Shown piece by piece: positions 1 to 21,057 of a stretch of 64,000 nt of DNA. The notes under the pieces are model-generated. The model was not told the origin of the DNA. It searched no databases and worked only from the letters and a program-made list of their open reading frames with translations. A program made the translations under genes and the position numbers. How positions within the stretch are numbered: position 1 is the stretch's first letter; each line of letters opens with the position of its first letter. Source of the DNA: Nectonema munidae (taxonomy: Eukaryota > Nematomorpha > Nectonematoida > Nectonematidae); NCBI GenBank assembly GCA_030549495.1, contig JAUIRK010000890.1:223501-287500 (forward strand), read 5' to 3'.

Positions 1-461
1 ATATACCTTTGAAAAAATAATGTAGTATAAATGTTCTTTATGTATGATGTTTTGTCTTAGATAAATAGAGTATAGACAATATTTTGAAATTTTTTTTGAT
101 GACAATGTAAGAAAGATAAAAAAAATATTTAAAAAAAACTAAAATACAAATATAAACCAATGAAATAATACTTTAATAAATTATGTTGAAGAAAATAGAT
201 CAAATATTTTGTTTCCAACATAAAACACATATGTCTAAAATTCAGAAAATCCTTCAATCACTATCTAAAATCGACATTCACAAACGAACACGAAATATGG
301 TACATGTCATAACACTTTTTATAGATTTATGCTATTTTAGACAGAAAGGTTGATGATGCATAATTATAAATTTTTAAAGTTAAAATCGCAATGTTTAAAA
401 AAATTATAGATAAATCAAAAATTACAAATAGGTCGAGTGGAAGCGGAAAAATTGTAAATAA
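1..461. other. AT-rich non-coding stretch
   Basis: No coding frame, RNA gene or repeat that I recognise. It is probably intron or 5' flank of the DHX15 gene, whose first exons are not in the window. Confidence 0.4.
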
Positions 462-600
462 ATGGAGTAGGAGTCGCACAATATACCGGGCTTCTATAAC
501 TCAAGGTCTTGGGTTCGATCCCGCATCAAGCTTACTTTTCTCATAGTTCTTCGTTACAAGCGGCGCAATTGTGCCTTCTGGATGAAAACCTTTTTCATTG
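462..600 (+). repeat. tRNA-derived SINE, copy 1
   Basis: The stretch GGTTCGATCCCGCATCAAGC is a polymerase III B-box followed by a conserved tail with GCGGCGCAATTGTGCC. The same arrangement recurs inverted at 18817-18972 and 26699-26850, which shows a dispersed family. The A-box side is weaker in this copy than in the other two, and this copy is the most diverged of the three. Confidence 0.75.
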
Positions 601-796
601 TGTTTAGTTGAAGTTAGTAAGTAGTATAAATAAAAAGAATATTCCTAAAAATGGGAAACAAAATGAATTCCATAAAACAATAAGCATGTTTCCACGTGGG
701 AACATGACAAGTCTTGCTTCAAAAAATTATTGAAAAAATTGCAATTTGTTTATTCTAATTTTATCAATAAATAAAATAATATAAGTTTATTAATTT

Positions 797-1205
797 TTTA
801 TCGGCAGATGGCCTAGTGGTGAGAATGTAGGATCTGATAATCAAGATGGTCTGGGTTCGAAACCCCATCGTGACTATCAGGGCCCGCCTTAGGCCACTGC
901 AACCTATGCGGGCACAGTGGGCCCCGCGCTTTTCATTTTGATGATATATTGTATGATTTCGCAAAGTAAAGTTACTTTGATCGTCATTTTGTGTTAATGA
1001 AAAAGTAATAAAACATATCCCTTTTCTTTTTTTCAAAATCTTATTTCTCGCTTTTGATCTTTTTTCCTACCCACATTGGGCCGCGCGCAATCCATTTTGC
1101 ATTGGGCCCCGCGAACACTAGGGCCGGCCCTGGTGACTATCCCTACTATCTGTCCAGTTATGGGAGATTATTGTTCCCTTGGATGCGATACCGACAATTA
1201 AAAAA
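797..1205 (+). repeat. Second tRNA-derived SINE, split by a hAT MITE
   Basis: GGCCTAGTGGTGAGAATG resembles a tRNA D-arm/A-box, and GGTTCGAAACC about 40 bases later is a near-perfect B-box. The tRNA-like head ends near 869 and the body resumes after the MITE at 1141, finishing in an A-rich tail near 1205. Head and tail differ from the 462-600 family, so this is a separate SINE lineage. Only one copy is seen here. Confidence 0.6.
878..1132. mobile_element. hAT-type MITE with 8-bp target duplication
   Basis: The 255-bp insert starts CAGGGCCCGCCTTAGG and ends with the inverse of CAGGGCCGGCCCTAG. It is flanked by a perfect 8-bp direct repeat GTGACTAT (870-877 and 1133-1140). Eight-base target duplications and CAGGG ends are typical of hAT elements. 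It encodes nothing and interrupts the SINE at 797-1205, so it is younger than that SINE. A related, more decayed piece lies at 61443-61690. Confidence 0.85.
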
Positions 1206-1220
1206 AACAAGAGGTGTTTA

Positions 1221-1530
1221 TTATGTTTTGTGATACAAATCAAAGCATTTAGAACCATTCTCTGCATAAAGTCTCTTTTGACATTTCGACCACACTTCAA
1301 CCATTTTGTCTTGAATATCCAAAGTTCTATTATCATTTAAGTGTACATTTTTTTTATTTTCAGAAAAAAATGTCTCCTTCTTGTTTGAGAAACTAAATGT
1401 ACTCCTAAATCTGGTTGATTGGACCAATAATCTTGATCGCTAGGAAGTATATAATATCCATAAGATTTATGAACGGATGCCTTTGCTGTCATTAACCATT
1501 TTTTATTGAAGATTGAAAACTTTTAGCTTT
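1221..1530 (-). pseudogene. piggyBac (PGBD3-like) transposase fragment
   Basis: Minus-strand frames contain GYYILPSDQDYWSNQPDLGV followed, in a shifted frame, by HLNDNRTLDIQDKM. These resemble the conserved N-terminal part of PGBD2/PGBD3-type piggyBac transposases (the family pattern is DYWS..PDLGVPLV and LHLNDN..LD..DKM). At least one frameshift separates the two halves, and the DDD catalytic core is absent. More minus-strand open fragments up to 1851 may belong to the same relic but are not recognisable. Confidence 0.5.
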
Positions 1531-2638
1531 CATTCATCCAAGAAATTAACCCACAAGGCCGTAGTAATTTGATATCAGAGTTTTCTTTATTTTCCAGAGC
1601 CAACGAGCTTGTTCTATTCGGAGCTATAGATTACGACGCCTATTACTCGCCTTTCACCTCTAGAACATTTAGTACTCCGCCACGAGAAGGCAGATATTGC
1701 GATTCGCTTTCAAAGGCTGTTTGAAACACATTTCTAGGAGATTGAGAGCATTAGGAGTCTCCAAAGTTATTGTATGGATGAAATTTTTTGTGAGAAACAA
1801 ACTCCAAATTTCACAAGGTGTTTTTTCGAAATAAATTGAATATAAATTCAAACTCTTCTAAAGAACTGTTAAGTAGAGATGATTTAAAACATTCTGTGTT
1901 TCGAACTAAAAAATTTCAAGTTTTCCTACTTGTTCAAATAAATTATTGTGTTCAACTTCATGAACACAGTTTGAATTTATCAAAACTTTTTTACTAACAA
2001 TATCACATCCAAATTTTTAAATGTCAAAAAATATACTGAAAGTATCTTAATCTAAGCGTTTAAAATTAAGCTCCAAAATGGGAACATGATAAATGTTAAG
2101 GCCCATTTGGAAATTGGTTGAGCACTTCAAATTAAGGAATAACTTTGAATTGGCAAAATCAGCGATAGATTGTCTCGCTTAACCCAGGACGGTATTCCCG
2201 AAAGAACTAGAGCGGGCTCTACCCCCTCCCGCCCCATCTCTAAATTTTTTAAATTACAATAATATTAAAAAATATTAATATAGCGATTTCAGATCATTGT
2301 TGCTATTATGTTCTTGTTTTTAGCGCCTGCATGTTGTATATTTTTATATTTATAAAGATATATCTAGAAAAGAATACGAGAACAATACAAAATGCAGCAG
2401 ATTTATTAATTAAATATTTCGGACAACACTTTGTCCATGGTCATAAGAAAAGAAAGAATATTCAGTCTCCTGCATTTTGTATTGTTCTCATATTTTTTTC
2501 TAGATATACTTTAAGAACAAAATATTCTCTCTCTTCAACTTTATAAAGATATTTATATTCCTGTTTTTTATGCCCAAGGAAACCTAATCTCACGCACATT
2601 TCGAAATTGCTTTGAAAGTTTAACTCTTGAATTTTTAG
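1531..2638. other. AT-rich stretch with foldback repeat
   Basis: Apart from the inverted repeat annotated separately (2359-2508) I see no gene. A short GC-rich patch near 2180-2240 looks foreign to the AT-rich background and may be the edge of a decayed element. The last bases before 2639 are the acceptor of the first DHX15 exon in the window. Confidence 0.4.
2359..2508. repeat. Foldback inverted repeat
   Basis: Arms 2359-2401 and 2466-2508 are inverted copies of about 43 bp with only three or so mismatches, separated by about 64 bp. They share TATATCTAGAAAA ends and an AGAACAATACAAAATGCAG core. It is probably a small foldback MITE. No clear target duplication was found. Confidence 0.75.
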
Positions 2639-12239
<9,601 letters not shown>

Positions 12240-12856
12240 AGCCTGTTTCTCCCCCCTTCATCCTTTTCTCATCAATTTGTGCATGTGTGCTTCTTTTCTC
12301 ATGCGTTTGAATGCTTTTGAATCATCCCCATGATATCTTTCCTTGTACTTACCCATAAGCAAATGTGTGTAACTTCCTCTGGATTAAAAGAATTTTGTGT
12401 TATTGTGAGGATGTGGAATACTCGATTTGTAGAATATTCTATAAGAATGCTTACAGTTATATACAAGATGTCTAGTTATATTATTTTGCAGAAATTTACT
12501 TGTAAATATATGATTTATTAATAATAAACTCTTTTCTTAATTTTTATCATTTTAAAATATCAAGTTTATGTCATAAATTACTTCCTTAGTCTCTTGTAAT
12601 GACTTAAGGAAAAATGTCAAAAAATATGTAATTCTCGAAATTAGCAAAATTTTAAACATATTTTCATATAATTAGAATTTACTGTAATCGTTTGTAGTTT
12701 TGGATATATTTAATAATAATAAATAACATTTCAGGGATTATTATCAAAGTATATAATAATTATAATCAAATAAAACATGGAAATTAAATACATATCTTAA
12801 TTAACAATTTTTTCAGTTTTTTTGAATTGATCCATAATTTTTCTAGATTTATCTTT
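12240..12856. other. Convergent intergenic 3' flanks
   Basis: Holds the 3' untranslated region of DHX15, with AATAAA at 12523-12528, and then the 3' end of the minus-strand gene that stops at 12857. No repeat or additional gene seen. Confidence 0.7.
12523..12528 (+). terminator. Poly(A) signal of DHX15
   Basis: AATAAA 284 bases after the stop codon, followed by a T-rich stretch. Confidence 0.6.
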
Positions 12857-13045
12857 TTATTTAGAGGATCTTTTTCTTTCAAGCCAAAGCTTATGATTAA
12901 TATAACGGTAATAGTTTAATTTTCCAGCAAACTTCTCAATGAAGGTTTGCTTCCTAATATCAAAAATCCACCAGATGTGCACTCTAATTCCTTGTTCATT
13001 CACAGAGAAGAGTAAAGTATTCTTGTCACTAATTCTGAAATGACC
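12857..13045 (-). CDS. Terminal exon of an unidentified gene
   Basis: Reading leftward, a good acceptor (GTTTGTTTTAG) is followed by an uninterrupted 62-codon frame ending in TAA at 12857-12859. The peptide starts GHFRISDKNTLLFSVNEQG, continues with RVHIWWIFDIRKQTF and ends in a basic tail LERKRSSK. Base composition and codon use are clearly less AT-rich than the flanks, and the frame is coherent, so I take it as a real last exon. It is convergent with DHX15. I do not recognise the family, and no upstream partner exon was found before the piggyBac relic at 13497. The AATAAA overlapping the stop, or TTTATT-type signals further left, could serve as its poly(A) signal. Confidence 0.5.
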   Translation of the reverse strand, partial: GHFRISDKNTLLFSVNEQGIRVHIWWIFDIRKQTFIEKFAGKLNYYRYINHKLWLERKRSSK

Positions 13046-13496
13046 CTAAAACAAACTAGAGAGTAAGAAAGTTATTTATTATCAATCCTAAATATTCTTA
13101 AAATGGAATCACAAGAATTTAAATAATCTGTTACGGCTGGATCAACATTTTTAATAGAAATGTTGGTGATTTAGGAGTCAAAAAAGTATATTGAATTTAT
13201 TTATTTTTCAAATATTCAATCAAATTATTAAGCTTTTTTGCAACAATATTCAATTATACTAGAATTCTTTAGGTATTTTTTAAATTTTGTAAAAAAAATA
13301 TTTTTTTAGCTTGAGTTTTAGATCAACAAAGTTTTTTATATTTGCAATCTATTCATTACTTACAAATAAGTTTGTGATTTTAACATTCAGTTTTGGATTA
13401 TAAAAAAACAGTTTGCAGAAATTTAGCATTATTATTTATGTCATTAAATCCTTTATCTTTACATTCACATTGTCAATTCTTAATGAAGTCCCCTGG
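13046..13496. other. AT-rich stretch
   Basis: Probably intron of the minus-strand gene ending at 12857. No exon or repeat recognised. Confidence 0.4.
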
Positions 13497-15341
13497 TTAA
13501 CTGAAATGCCTGCATAGGTAAGACCAATAAACGACTTTTGGGGTCATTATTGACCCCATCCCTTAGTCATAGTTTTAATAATGAAACAAAAATTCCTCAA
13601 AAGCTACGCCTTTTATTTTTCGTCTTATATAAAACATTGATTATGAAAATTTTTGTTGGAATCTATTATCAACATTTTTCATGGAAATACATCTTATATC
13701 CGTTTGGGACCACAATTGCTCCCAGTACAAACCTGTAACTTTTAGATTAAAAAACATTTTAAATTTCTGAGATGTGTTTTTCAGTATGTCTAAACGGCAA
13801 AATATAACTTCCTACTATTCACTTCAAAAGCAAAGAAGAAGCAGAGTATGTTTGATTATTCATCACACTTGCCAGGTGATAGGTTCAGTTGCATAACATA
13901 AATCAAACAAATATAAAAACAGTGCATGCAATACAGGCATTTGTTTTTCATAATTACTTTTGTTTTTTTATATTTAGTTTTCAGTATACTTGCTTTATTT
14001 TAGTTCATCTCCCAGTCCAATTAATATACTTAGTTCATCTGATGAAGCTAACTAGTTCTACTTAGTTCTGATGATCAAGACGTTTCTGATCATGCTTCTT
14101 CTTTGGATTCAGTTACTTCATGTTCTGAGAGGGAAATAATTGAAGAAAACACATTTTACCTTTAGACAAGGAAGTAAAATGGTGCTCCAATCCTATCAAA
14201 AATTTTTGTTGTCGACATAAATCCCAAAATATCCTTAGAATAAAGTCCGGAGTAACTTCATTAGTGCAAAAAAACGTGAAAAGCATAAAATCTTGTTTTT
14301 TCTTTTATTTCCACTAAGTTTGAAAGATGAAATATTAAAATTAAGTAATAAAGAAGGCACATGTGTGTTTGAAAAAAATTGGAAAAAATATCAACCAATG
14401 AATTTGATTCTTTTCTTGACTTACTTCTTTTATAAGAGATATATAAATATAACCATGAAGTAGTAGAACAACTGTGGAGTAAAAGAAATGGAAGATCAAT
14501 TTTCGGAAAGATTATGTCTCGTAATAGATTCAGATAAATAAACGTTTTAGGTTTTGATGATGTTGAGAGTCTACGTCAAAAAAAGAAAAATCTCAGCCAA
14601 TCAAAGACTTGTTTGAAAAATAGGAGAGCAATTTTAAAAACTGTTTTATTCCAGAATAAAATATAACTGTTGATGAGCAATTTGCTACTTTTCGAGGAAG
14701 GTGTCTTTTGAAGCAGTATCTTCCTAATAAGCCTGGGAAGTACGGAATCAAATATTGGCTCTGTTGTGACTCTTCTACATCTTAAGTTTATAATATTTTG
14801 TTGTCCTCTAGCAAAAAAATAACAAAAGAGAAAAAAAATCAAGATGAAAAAACTGGTGGAGGATTTCGAAAATAGTTGTATGATCATAACACGGGATAAT
14901 TTTTCCACAAGTTATACTTTAGGAAAGTATTTCTTCACTAAAATGTTGACACTTCTTGGAACAATAAGAAAAAGAAAAAGCAAATTCCAAAAGAATTCGT
15001 CTTCCATAAAAAGAGAGAAAAATACTCAACTTTGTAAAGGTTCAATGAGCTTGGCACTTTATGTTCCTGTTTGCCCTACTAAAAACAAATTAGTGAAAAT
15101 TTTTAGTACGCTGCATGATCAACCCGAAAACGAAAACAATTAGAAGAAAAAACCAGTAAAGATTACTATTCAACAAATTTCATTTTTTTACTTCTTTTTC
15201 GAAAAAAGTATATTTATATGTAGTTTTTTGTGCACAATTTGAAAATGTTCATTAAAATTTTTGATTGGCTACAATTTTTTTCAAAATTTTGAATATTCAT
15301 ATATACATATTTTATTTTTTTATCAGTAATAAATCTTTTAA
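13497..15341 (+). mobile_element. piggyBac-like transposon relic with broken transposase
   Basis: From an ATG at 13786 (MSKRQNITSYYSLQKQRR) frames continue to a core with VDEQFATFRGRCLLKQYLPN and a following KPGKYGIKYW, then ITRDNFSTSYTLGKYF, TLLGTIRKRK and LSTLHDQPE (about 15105). These are hallmark piggyBac transposase blocks in the right order. The reading frame shifts and stops repeatedly between about 13850 and 14850, so it is a dead copy. TTAA occurs at 13497-13500 and 15338-15341, but matching inverted ends were not demonstrated, so the boundaries are approximate. Near the left side TGGGGTCATTATTGACCCCA is a palindrome of the kind often seen close to piggyBac ends. Confidence 0.75.
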
Positions 15342-15346
15342 CTTCT

Positions 15347-15474
15347 ATATTTTTATAAATGAAATTCTATATATGCCTCCTCATTCAAGTTAAGACACAT
15401 CTGATTATATAATAAATGAGCAATTTAATGTATGAATGAGGAGGCACATATGGAATTTCATTTATAAAAATATT
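15347..15474. repeat. Foldback inverted repeat
   Basis: Arms of about 41 bp (15347-15388 and 15433-15474) are inverted copies with a few mismatches, sharing TTTTTATAAATGAAATTC and GCCTCCTCATTCA, around a loop of about 45 bp. It lies between the piggyBac relic and the unnamed family copy. Confidence 0.75.
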
Positions 15475-15549
15475 TCTTCCATTTTAAAAACAACTAAATA
15501 AAATCAAAAAATGACTTATTTAAAATATTTATTGAAAAAAAAGAAAACA

Positions 15550-16190
15550 AAGCTTTTTTTGACCATCACGCCAACACATATCAATTTTTAACATTCCTCT
15601 TATAAACCTCTTCCGATTCATCTTCAGCAATTGTCCAACAGTAGTCAGCTAACATTTTTGGACCCCATTTGCCTTGATACCTTTTTTCGAAAACAGAATT
15701 GTTTGACGGAAGCGTTCCCCATATTCGTCACTTACTGCTCCACATTTTTTGGGGAAAAATCGAGATGTGAGTGCAGAAAGTGCATCTTTAATGACATGTT
15801 GCAATTCAATTCTTTCATTGCTAGCAATAGAGTTTCGATTAATTCAGGATGGTTGTTTGATTTATGGTTACCCAAAAAGCCTGCACATACTAATTTGAAT
15901 GATTCCCATACTTTTTTCTCCCCAACGCTGAGGACTAAAGAAAATAACTCATCTCTGAAAAATTTGCGAATTTGAGGCCCAACAAAGATTCCTTCTTTGA
16001 TTTTTGCTTCACTCAAAGAAGAAAACTTTTGCTTCAAATACCTAAACCCGTAGCCCTCACGATCCATCGCTTTAAGAAAAATTTTCATTATACCAAGCTT
16101 GATGTGCAAAGAAGGTAAAATGATTTTCCTTGAGGGCACCAAACTTGAATGCATTACATTTTTTTGACCAGGTGTCAAATTTCTGGAAGT
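15550..16190 (-). pseudogene. Unnamed repeat-borne protein family, copy 1 (partial)
   Basis: The minus-strand frame 16178-15732 gives 148 residues: PSLHIKLGIMKIFLKAMDR, LSEAKIKEGIFVGPQIRKFF and NMSLKMHFLHSHLDF. Beyond it another frame reads EYGERFRQ and MLADYCWTIAEDESEEVYKR. From memory these blocks define a multicopy protein of unknown function in arthropods, Hydra and other invertebrates. Its full form is several times longer, so this is a C-terminal part with at least one frame change. No catalytic motif is assignable. A second copy lies at 59480-60950. Confidence 0.6.
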
Positions 16191-16199
16191 CCAAAATTT

Positions 16200-17340
16200 C
16201 GAAGTTCGCGCCCTTCGACCCCACTACTGAACTTTGCCCAGATTGCTACTCCTGATTTTCCACATTTCTAAAAGGTAGTTCAATTCCTGATCGAGAGGCA
16301 CAAACTTTCTTGACTAACCAATCTGCTATCTTCTAAAAACTTTTGTCCAATCTTGCTGCCCAGAGTCTGCTTCCAAAGACATCAATGGTCTATCCCAGTC
16401 AACTTCATGAAAGACCAATATGATCCAAAGCGATTCATTATCCGTAAACGTTTCGGTTATTGTAGCAACATGCAGCGCAAGTCTGTTGAACACGTTTTAT
16501 CTGCTCCGTCAACAACGAAGCCGTCCTGAAACCCTGTTCAAAGTGAAAGATGACAAACTGGATTTTCCCAACGAAATAGCTATGGAAACTGAAGATCCTG
16601 CAAAGGTCGTCAAGGAGACTGTCCATAAAACTCCGAAGGCAGTCAATAAAGTGAATAGGAAGATTCTGCTCAAAACGACACGATGCGGAAAAGGCCAAAG
16701 TAACTTGCTACCGTTACCGATGTCCTAAAGAAGCCTCGCCCAACAAACATTTCTACTCTGAAATCCTATCTCCAGTTCTACTCCACATTCAGGCCTCATA
16801 TACCTCCTAACCAAGAATTTCGAACCTTGGCACTGGGCAAGACGAAACGTTTCCAAAATTCTTACTAAAACTCAGATGAATTACAGCCAAATTCAGAAAG
16901 AAGCCCTTGCCATCTTCTTCGGATTGAAGAAGTTCTATCAGTACATCTACAGATGGAAGTTCAAACTTGGTCACGGACCATTTACCTCTCATTGCAATGT
17001 TTGGACCAGGAAAAGCTACCCCCTCTCTGCAAGTCGTATTGCTTGGTGGGCCATGATGTTGAATCAGTTTGACTACGACTTTGAATACCGGAGAACCACG
17101 GATCACTCCAATGCTGATGCTCTGAATCGCCTGCCTGCTTTCAACGACCCAATTTTTGAAGACATCAATCAACGAGTAGAACCCAACAACGCCCTTCAAC
17201 ACGAATCAGAAAAAGATCCAGTTGTTTCTACGATCATGCGGTTTACACAAGAAGGATGGCCTCCAAAGAAAAGTGACAAGGTAGTGAAATGCAACGCTTT
17301 AGACAAGTTGCCGAATTTCTAGCCGTAATCAACGGATGCC
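16200..17340 (+). mobile_element. Ty3-like retroelement fossil
   Basis: Fragmentary remains of a Ty3-type polyprotein on the plus strand. The clearest part is an RNase H region (about 16870-17150) with YSQIQKEALAIFFGLKKF and the closing DHSNADALNRLP, typical of the RNase H/connection segment of Ty3-like elements. Earlier frames from about 16390 look polyprotein-like but cannot be assigned. No LTRs are visible. Broken several times, heavily decayed and probably old. It abuts the hAT relic on its right. Confidence 0.65.
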
Positions 17341-17559
17341 TTGTCACGGGATCCAGAGTGGTCAATCAACTTTCAGAAGTTCAAATATCTTAGTTGCTTA
17401 TGTGAGGTTTCATAGCCCAACTCTGGATTTGATGAGTTTTTCTTTATTGATTTCCTTGAAACTGATTCAAAAGGTGAATCGATTTTTTTATAATTGCAAG
17501 AATATTTAAACCAGCGCAACATTCCTGTCGATAGGTCAATACAAAGATTTTTCTGTCTT

Positions 17560-19156
17560 TCTCAAGGAAAAGGTTCCTACTATATATAAGGTTCACTGTG
17601 TGTTAGACAGACAGCACCTTGTAGCGAAAAAATTGAGTGGTGAACTACATGAAGCTTTGAAGGTGTGCATCAGATCAATTAATAAAATAGTTTATCCTCT
17701 TTTTTCCCGACTTATTTTAAAGCTATGTAATGAAAATGATGAAACTTTTAACCACTTACTTATGCACACTGAGAGGTGATAGTTTACAGAGGGTTGTTAA
17801 AATGTATAATTCAACGAATTTTAAGCAGTATAGATCCAACGTTATGTTAAGAGTTAAAGCAGTATAAAAAAAAATTGTTCTATTTGAAAGATCTCTATTC
17901 AAAATTTAACGAAGTATAAAAATGACTGCAAGGAAAAAATGTTACAATCATTCGAGCTCAAGCAATCATAATAGGCTTTCAGACAAAAATCAAGTTATTC
18001 AAATATTTACTTGCACATAAAAATTTCATTTATTTTTCGAACTTTCAAACGCTGAATGAGCCTGAAAGAGACGGTGACTTGGAAATATATACTGAACACC
18101 TTAATAAATTAAGAGAAGACTTTGAGACACGTTTCCAAGACCTAGAGAATATGCCTAGATATATGCCTAGACTTAGAGAATATAGATTATGAATCTGACA
18201 TAGAAGATGAACTTGTTGAAATATGTATAGATCTCAAAACTAAAGCGTTGTTTGAACGTGCAAATCTTACAGATTATTTGAATAATATCAAAACTGCTAT
18301 TAAGAATTCCAAGCTCAGAACAGCAACCGAACCTTTCCTACTTACATTCCCGACTTCATACATGGTTGAAGCTGGATTCAGTGAGGTTAGTGCTATTCTG
18401 ATAAAGCAGAGAAATAGACTAAACCTTGAAGACTCTGGTGATTTGAGACTTACTTACTTATTTTAAACAAAATATGGATAGCCTTACGGCAGTTCATCAA
18501 GCAAAAAATTCCATTAATTTCAAGTTGTTTAATAAAAGGATAAATTAGAGTGTTTTTTATGTTACTTTTCAAATTGTTGCTTTTCACTAATTTAGAGCTT
18601 AACAGTTTTTCAACGATAAGTATTTTTCTTAGAATACTAAGTTTGGTGAATCAATTTTTTTGTCAAAAGAAGCATTAAGCGTTCAAACTTTTTCACATTT
18701 ATATAAATATAGTTGGCTCTCGTTTCTTCATCATATGAAATGTCTCAGAGGCCTTGCTAAGCTATCGATAGATAGAACAACATACCAAATTGGGCTATGC
18801 TTTTTAACCTTATAAAGGTAAAGGTACCGTGGGGTGTTTTCATCGAAAAGGCACAATTGCGCCGCTTGTATTGAACTATGAGAAAGTAGGCTTGATGAGG
18901 GATCGAACCCAAGACCTTAAGTTATTGAAACCCAGAACCTAACCAATCTTACTCACTCCCCTCTATTACCCCTATAGTAGTAATAGATCTCCTTTTTCTT
19001 TTAAAATATAGCTTAGGATATTGTATAGTATAAGATATATGAAGGATTATTGGTTTGTATTTTTTCTCTTAATTGTTGGATGTGGGATTGGGGTCGATTT
19101 GAAGACAAATGTTCTATGAAGGGGTCGAGGGGTAAAAAAGTTTGCCGATCCCTAGA
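17560..19156 (+). mobile_element. hAT (ZBED5-like) transposon relic, copy 1
   Basis: Frames on the plus strand read VLDRQHLVAKKLSGELHEAL, LCNENDETFNHLLMHTE, then the C-terminal dimerisation block EPFLLTFPTSYMVEAGFSEV and RNRLNLEDSGDLRL near 18340-18450. This is the ZBED5/FAM200-type hAT transposase, with several frame breaks and an internal deletion. At about 19137-19156 AAAGTTTGCCGATCCCT is the inverse of the CAGGGRTCGGCAAACT-type hAT terminus and marks the right end. The left end is lost against the Ty3 fossil. A SINE (18817-18972) later inserted into the 3' part. Confidence 0.75.
18817..18972 (-). repeat. tRNA-derived SINE, copy 2
   Basis: Read on the minus strand: an A-box-like GAGTAAGATTGGTTAGG, a B-box GGTTCGATCCCTCATC, then the tail with GCGGCGCAATTGTGCC and an end CCCCACGGTACCTTTA. 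It is closely similar to the copy at 26699-26850. Confidence 0.8.
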
Positions 19157-21057
19157 CTAGGCGGTTCTAACGTTCCCTGCAAAAAAATCGATATCCTTCA
19201 AAAAATTTGAAATGCGAAATATAAGATAGATAAAACACAGATCATAATAACAGCTTGAATGTATTTTTATACTTCTATCAATGATTTTTGATTATAAGAA
19301 TAATTATTAAGCACACATTAAAGTTACTCATATATAATCTAGATGAATGAAGTAAATTTAACATTAGTAGTGTTACCATTTTTGCTCACACACAGCAGTA
19401 TTGCTAAATGTTAATACAAAAAAATAATTTGGCAAGAATTTTTTTTATGTGTTTTTGTTCCATTAAATAATGTCGGCCGATAAGTCGATTCTTTTTAAAA
19501 TGATTGGTTTGTATATTTCAATAATATAAAATATTTTATGATACTAATAATTGAAGTCAGTTTGCTGCAATATATGAAACTATAAGATCTTTTTACTTAT
19601 AATTTCAATCCATTATTTAGGATAATCTTTTTGAGCTGCTTCCTCGCCTTAGATATTTCCCTCTTTCCTTATTTCATATAACCTAAAAATAAGTATACAT
19701 ACATACCTTAATTATTAAACTATTTCAAATTTATACCTCGTAAAAGTAAAATAATCAATTATTTTGTTCAGTGGCATTTTTTGAATAAATAATTTTAAAT
19801 TATTAAGCAACCATCACTTTCATTGCATAAATTCATATATACCTAAGATTAATCCTTTATTTATGACAAGAATATGTAAATCTTACCAATCAATGAAAGG
19901 TAAGTGGGTTATTTTAGCTTCAAATAATTTTGAATTGTTTAGAAGGGGGAGCACAACAGCCTTCCAGTTCTGGGAAAATTTCTGCAACCTCTCTGAGAAA
20001 AAAATATTTTTTATTACGTGCCATTAGAAAATTTTTTTTTGAACCCAATTGGGTTAAAATTTCTGACTATTTAACTGCAATTTGATATGGGTTCTAAAAA
20101 TAATTTATTGTAGAAATTATAGGTAGTATCAAAATTTAAATATTGTTATTTTATATGAGGAAATTTTTTTTAAAAAGAGGAGAGGGAGTGTGATATTCAT
20201 AATTAAAGTAATGCTGCTTTAAATTCAAAAAAATTTATTTATATAAAACGTTTTAAAAATTTTCATTTACCTTTTTTAAATAATCGAAACAATCACTTTT
20301 AATTTTTACAAGATTTGAAGTATCTAAAGATTTAACAGATTTAACACAAATCATATCTTGTTTAATTTCAAACTTTAATATTCTTTTTCTTAGACGCTTG
20401 AGTTTTTTTCTTAACATTTGAATATTTTCATCTCTTTTGTGATCTAAATTGTAGGTATGGTTTGTTGATGGTGAACTTGTATTTTCCATTTGAATTTCGT
20501 CTGCCTTAATTCAAGTTTGTAGCGAAAACACTTTCAAAATAATATTTTTAAAATTTTATCAGATATTCACTTTTTTTTTTATGAATTATAAGGAACTTTA
20601 GATTTTTTAATTCAGATTAATCCGGTATTTCAAAAATTTTTACGTAATACAATTTTCTAAATAATATCAATAGTATAACAAGCAATTGTCTTGAGAATAT
20701 TTAACTTTTAAAATAAAATAATGCAGAAATTAGTCTTAATTATTTTGTTCTACTCAATCATACCGATTTATATGCCAATTTTTATAAATGTATATTTTAA
20801 CAGATTTTAAGAATCAAAAATATTTTGTGATAATAAAAGTTGAAATAACCAAAATTTTTGTATCTTTCTTAACTAAATTATGGCTAAATTTAATTGTTTT
20901 AACTAAATTGTTTATCTGCAAGTATTTTTCTTCACAATTTTCTTAACATTAGTTCAATATATTTTAAAAAACAATAGAACTGGTTTTAGATGCTGGTGCG
21001 TGGAAATAATAGGATTTATACCTTTTGAGGTGCACTTATATATATATATATATATCA
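19157..21057. other. AT-rich gene-poor stretch
   Basis: Mostly featureless AT-rich DNA, with a TA dinucleotide run at 21038-21056 just before the Merlin element. The only sizeable frame, minus strand 20253-20489 (78 residues, basic and coiled-coil-like with KKLKRLRKRILKFE), has no recognised relatives and AT-driven codon use. I treat it as unproven. Confidence 0.5.

Noticed and set aside
801-869. Genuine tRNA gene
   Set aside because: The A- and B-boxes are present but the arms do not pair as a full cloverleaf, and the sequence continues into a SINE body with an A-rich end.
20253-20489. 78-residue basic coiled-coil-like frame on the minus strand
   Set aside because: AT-driven composition and no identifiable family. 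Kept only as a remark in the gap description.
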